Shown in pieces: positions 6,231-8,026 of a stretch of 8,026 nucleotides of DNA. The translations under genes were made by a program, and so were the position numbers. Source of the stretch: Thauera sp. (lineage in GTDB: Bacteria; Pseudomonadota; Gammaproteobacteria; Burkholderiales; Rhodocyclaceae). The stretch is taken from the NCBI GenBank assembly GCA_023150215.1, contig JAKLLJ010000145.1:1-8026 (forward strand). The letters run 5' to 3'. The notes beneath the pieces were generated by a model. The model saw only the letters and a list, made by a program, of their open reading frames with translations, was not told the DNA's origin and searched no databases. The number at the start of each line of letters is the position of its first letter. The stretch's first letter is position 1.

Positions 6231-6287
6231 ATTTACTCTTGCATACGCTTCAACATTACTAAAAATATTGCCTCGTTGGAGAGTGAC
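6231..6287 (+). promoter_or_regulatory. AT-rich promoter-like region and ribosome site of gap-arsJ
   Basis: A clear AT-rich island in GC-rich DNA precedes gap. Candidate elements are TTTACT (6232-6237) or TTGCAT (6239-6244) as a -35 and the TACTAAAAATAT stretch (6257-6268) as a -10 zone; spacing is not ideal for any single pair. GGAG at 6278-6281 lies six bases before the gap ATG and fixes that start. No convincing ArsR operator dyad was recognised. Confidence 0.45.
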
Positions 6288-7331
6288 ATGAAAGTTGGCA
6301 TCAACGGCATGGGCCGCATCGGCCGCCTGGCGCTGCGCGCCGCGATGGGGGCGGCGGAGCGCCAAGCGGATGACCCGCGCGCGGGCAACCGCCTGGAGGT
6401 GGTCCACCTCAACGAACTGAAGGGCGGCGCCGCGGCCACCGCGCACCTGCTCGCCTTCGACAGCGTGCAGGGCAAGTGGCGTGCCGACATCCGCGCCGAG
6501 GGCGAGGACATGATCCGCATCGACGACCGCAAGCTGTCGTTCTCGTCGCACGCCATCGCGGCGGAGATCCCCTGGGGCGATCTGGGCGTGGAGGTGGTGC
6601 TGGAATGCACCGGCAAGTTCCTGACCCCCGAGACCCTGCAAGGCCACCTCGACCGCGGCGCCAAGCGCGTGATCGTGGCTGCGCCGGTCAAGACCGGTGG
6701 CGTGCTCAACATGGTGGTCGGCATCAACCACGAGGCCTACGACCCGGCGCGCGACCACATCGTCACCGCGGCATCCTGCACCACGAACTGCCTGGCGCCG
6801 GTGGTCAAGGTGGTGCACGAGAACCTCGGCATCCGCCACGGGCAGATCACCACCATCCACGACCCCACCAACACCAACCTGGTGGTCGACGCGCCGCACA
6901 AGGACCTGCGCCGCGCGCGCAGCTCGCTGATGAGCCTGGCGCCCACCACCACCGGCAGCGCCACCGCGATCGCGCTCATCTACCCCGAACTCAAGGGCAA
7001 GCTCAACGGCCACGCAGTGCGTGCGCCGGTGTTGAACGCCTCGCTCACCGACTGCGTGTTCGAACTGCAGCGCGAGAGCTCGGCACAGGAGGTCAACGCG
7101 CTGTTCAAGGCCGCGGCGCAAGGTCCGCTCGCCGGCATCCTCGGCTACGAGGAGCGTCCGCTGGTGAGTGTCGACTACGCCCGCGACACGCGCAGCGCCA
7201 TCATCGATGCCCTGTCCACCATGGTCACCGACGGCACGCTGCTCAAGGTGTACGCCTGGTACGACAACGAGATGGGCTACGCCTGCCGCATGGTCGATCT
7301 GGCCTGCCACATGGAAGCCGTCGGCATCTGA
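6288..7331 (+). CDS. gap: ArsJ-associated glyceraldehyde-3-phosphate dehydrogenase
   Basis: This 347-residue type I GAPDH matches the subfamily found next to arsJ. In that pathway it uses arsenate in place of phosphate with glyceraldehyde 3-phosphate and NAD+, producing unstable 1-arseno-3-phosphoglycerate for export by ArsJ. The NAD-binding glycine motif INGMGRIG is at residues 5-12, catalytic Cys164 is in AASCTTNCLAP (161-171), and the catalytic His is His191 in TIHDPTNTN. APHKDLRRARSS (202-213) and KGKLNGHAVRAPVLNASLTD are features of the arsenic-linked subfamily rather than of housekeeping GapA. Glu43 stands where the usual ribose-binding Asp of the NDL motif occurs. Met329 replaces the Trp of the common NEWGY motif. 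The region after the first helix (about 20-36) looks about ten residues longer than usual. ATG 6288 is chosen by GGAG spacing and the family N-terminus; an earlier in-frame start at 6210 lies in non-coding DNA. arsJ follows after two bases. Confidence 0.93.
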   Translation: MKVGINGMGRIGRLALRAAMGAAERQADDPRAGNRLEVVHLNELKGGAAATAHLLAFDSVQGKWRADIRAEGEDMIRIDDRKLSFSSHAIAAEIPWGDLGVEVVLECTGKFLTPETLQGHLDRGAKRVIVAAPVKTGGVLNMVVGINHEAYDPARDHIVTAASCTTNCLAPVVKVVHENLGIRHGQITTIHDPTNTNLVVDAPHKDLRRARSSLMSLAPTTTGSATAIALIYPELKGKLNGHAVRAPVLNASLTDCVFELQRESSAQEVNALFKAAAQGPLAGILGYEERPLVSVDYARDTRSAIIDALSTMVTDGTLLKVYAWYDNEMGYACRMVDLACHMEAVGI

Positions 7332-7333
7332 AG

Positions 7334-8026
7334 ATGAACGCGTCGCCACCCCCACCCTCGACACCCCCTGCGCCGACGGTGACCGCTGCCGGCGCAGGCG
7401 CACCACACGCCGCGCGCAACTACGCCATCGTCACCGCCGCCTACTGGGGCTTCACGCTCACCGACGGCGCGCTCCGAATGCTGGTGCTGCTGCACTTCTA
7501 CCGGCTCGGCTACTCGCCGTTCACGCTGGCCTTCCTGTTCCTGCTCTACGAGGCGGCGGGCGTGCTGGCCAACCTGGTCGGGGGCTGGCTGGCGACGCAT
7601 TACGGCATTGCGCGCATGCTCGCAGTGGGCTTGGTCACGCAGATCTGCGGTTTCGTGCTGCTGTCGGCGCTCGACCCGGGCTGGACGGCGGCGATGGCGG
7701 TGGCCTGGGTGGTGGTAGCGCAGGGCGTGTGCGGCGTGGCCAAGGACCTGACCAAGACCGCGAGCAAGTCGGCGATCAAGCTTACCCAAGCTGAGGCGAA
7801 AGAGCAGGGCGCAGGGCAACTCTTCAAGTGGGTGGCGTGGTTCACCGGCAGCAAGAACGCGATGAAGGGCATCGGCTTCTTCCTCGGCGGCGTGCTGCTG
7901 GAGACGCTCGGCTTTCGCGGCGCGTTGTGGGTGATGGCGGGCCTGCTGGCGCTGGTGCTGGCGGGCGTGCTCGCCTCGCTGCCGCGGATGATGGGCAAGA
8001 AGAAGGCCTCGAAGTCGGTGCGCGAG
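7334..8026 (+). CDS. arsJ: Organoarsenical efflux MFS transporter ArsJ (3' end outside window)
   Basis: This inner-membrane permease belongs to the major facilitator superfamily and exports 1-arseno-3-phosphoglycerate made by the adjacent GAPDH; the product decays outside to arsenate. The window holds 231 codons, about half or more of the roughly 400-residue family. The segment YWGFTLTDGALRMLVLLHFY (37-56) with GYSPFTLAFLFLLYE (59-73), NLVGGWLA (80-87), AKDLTKTASKSAIKL (136-150) and TGSKNAMKGIGFFLGG (171-186) is characteristic of ArsJ. Hydrophobic segments lie near 30-54, 62-86, 94-112, 118-135, 177-193 and 196-217. The first 28 residues are an unusually Pro/Ala-rich tail before the family's normal beginning (NYAIVTAAYW). 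The ATG is two bases after the gap stop codon, with only a weak ribosome site, so translational coupling is likely. Confidence 0.93.
   Translation, partial: MNASPPPPSTPPAPTVTAAGAGAPHAARNYAIVTAAYWGFTLTDGALRMLVLLHFYRLGYSPFTLAFLFLLYEAAGVLANLVGGWLATHYGIARMLAVGLVTQICGFVLLSALDPGWTAAMAVAWVVVAQGVCGVAKDLTKTASKSAIKLTQAEAKEQGAGQLFKWVAWFTGSKNAMKGIGFFLGGVLLETLGFRGALWVMAGLLALVLAGVLASLPRMMGKKKASKSVRE

Larger units (their letters stand above)
5950..6287. other. Gene-free stretch between the divergent ATP-grasp-like gene and gap
   Basis: No gene is supported here. The stretch begins with the 5' flank of the minus-strand gene, including the palindrome TGCTCGAGCA (5985-5994) and a further TGCTCG at 5998-6003. 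It then holds four copies of the REP-like repeat (5999-6184), a possible divergent fifth (6197-6222), and an AT-rich promoter-like segment before gap. Reading frames that cross it are composed of repeat-derived peptides. Confidence 0.7.

Noticed and set aside
6210..6287. Upstream in-frame start of gap
   Set aside because: The extra 26 residues cover the AT-rich promoter region, while MKVGING at 6288 matches the GAPDH N-terminus and has a good ribosome site.
4573..6291. 572-codon plus-strand frame opposite the ATP-grasp-like gene
   Set aside because: It is antisense to the better-supported frame, its last third is translated from REP-like repeats, and it runs into the gap start.
6222..7406. 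394-codon minus-strand frame opposite gap
   Set aside because: It is antisense to a GAPDH with an intact active site, and its His/Val/Ala-rich product shows no domain.

Overview
The window is very GC-rich, with GC-rich third codon positions. It reads as part of a betaproteobacterial chromosome, most likely a respiratory Rhodocyclales-type bacterium (Thauera/Azoarcus relatives). That placement is inferred from protein resemblance and base composition and was not tested by search.

Left part (1-3836, minus strand): a trimethylamine N-oxide (TMAO) respiration operon in the order torE-torC-torA. torE encodes a one-helix membrane protein of the TorE/NapE type. torC encodes a membrane-anchored pentaheme c-type cytochrome. 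torA encodes the Tat-exported molybdenum reductase and runs off the left edge. Electrons should pass from quinol to TorC to periplasmic TorA, which reduces TMAO to trimethylamine. No torD or torSTR gene is visible. A promoter with a TATGAT -10 box, several short repeats and a possible leader hairpin lie at 3840-3975.

Middle part (3837-6287): a gene-free stretch (3837-4172) holds the tor control region and an inverted pair of REP-like palindromes. Next comes yjdM (phnA), a small zinc-ribbon protein, then a 446-residue protein of unknown function with ATP-grasp-like features, both on the minus strand. A second gene-free stretch (5950-6287) holds at least four more copies of the same palindromic repeat and an AT-rich promoter-like island.

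Right part (6288-8026, plus strand): a two-gene arsenate-resistance module. The first gene is a GAPDH of the ArsJ-associated type. The second is arsJ, a major-facilitator permease, cut by the right edge. In the known pathway, GAPDH joins arsenate to glyceraldehyde 3-phosphate, giving 1-arseno-3-phosphoglycerate, and ArsJ expels it. No arsR regulator is seen directly upstream.

No tRNA, rRNA, CRISPR array, transposase or phage gene was recognised. The least explained items are the ATP-grasp-like protein, the REP-like family, and the repeated AACACGG heptamer in front of torE.
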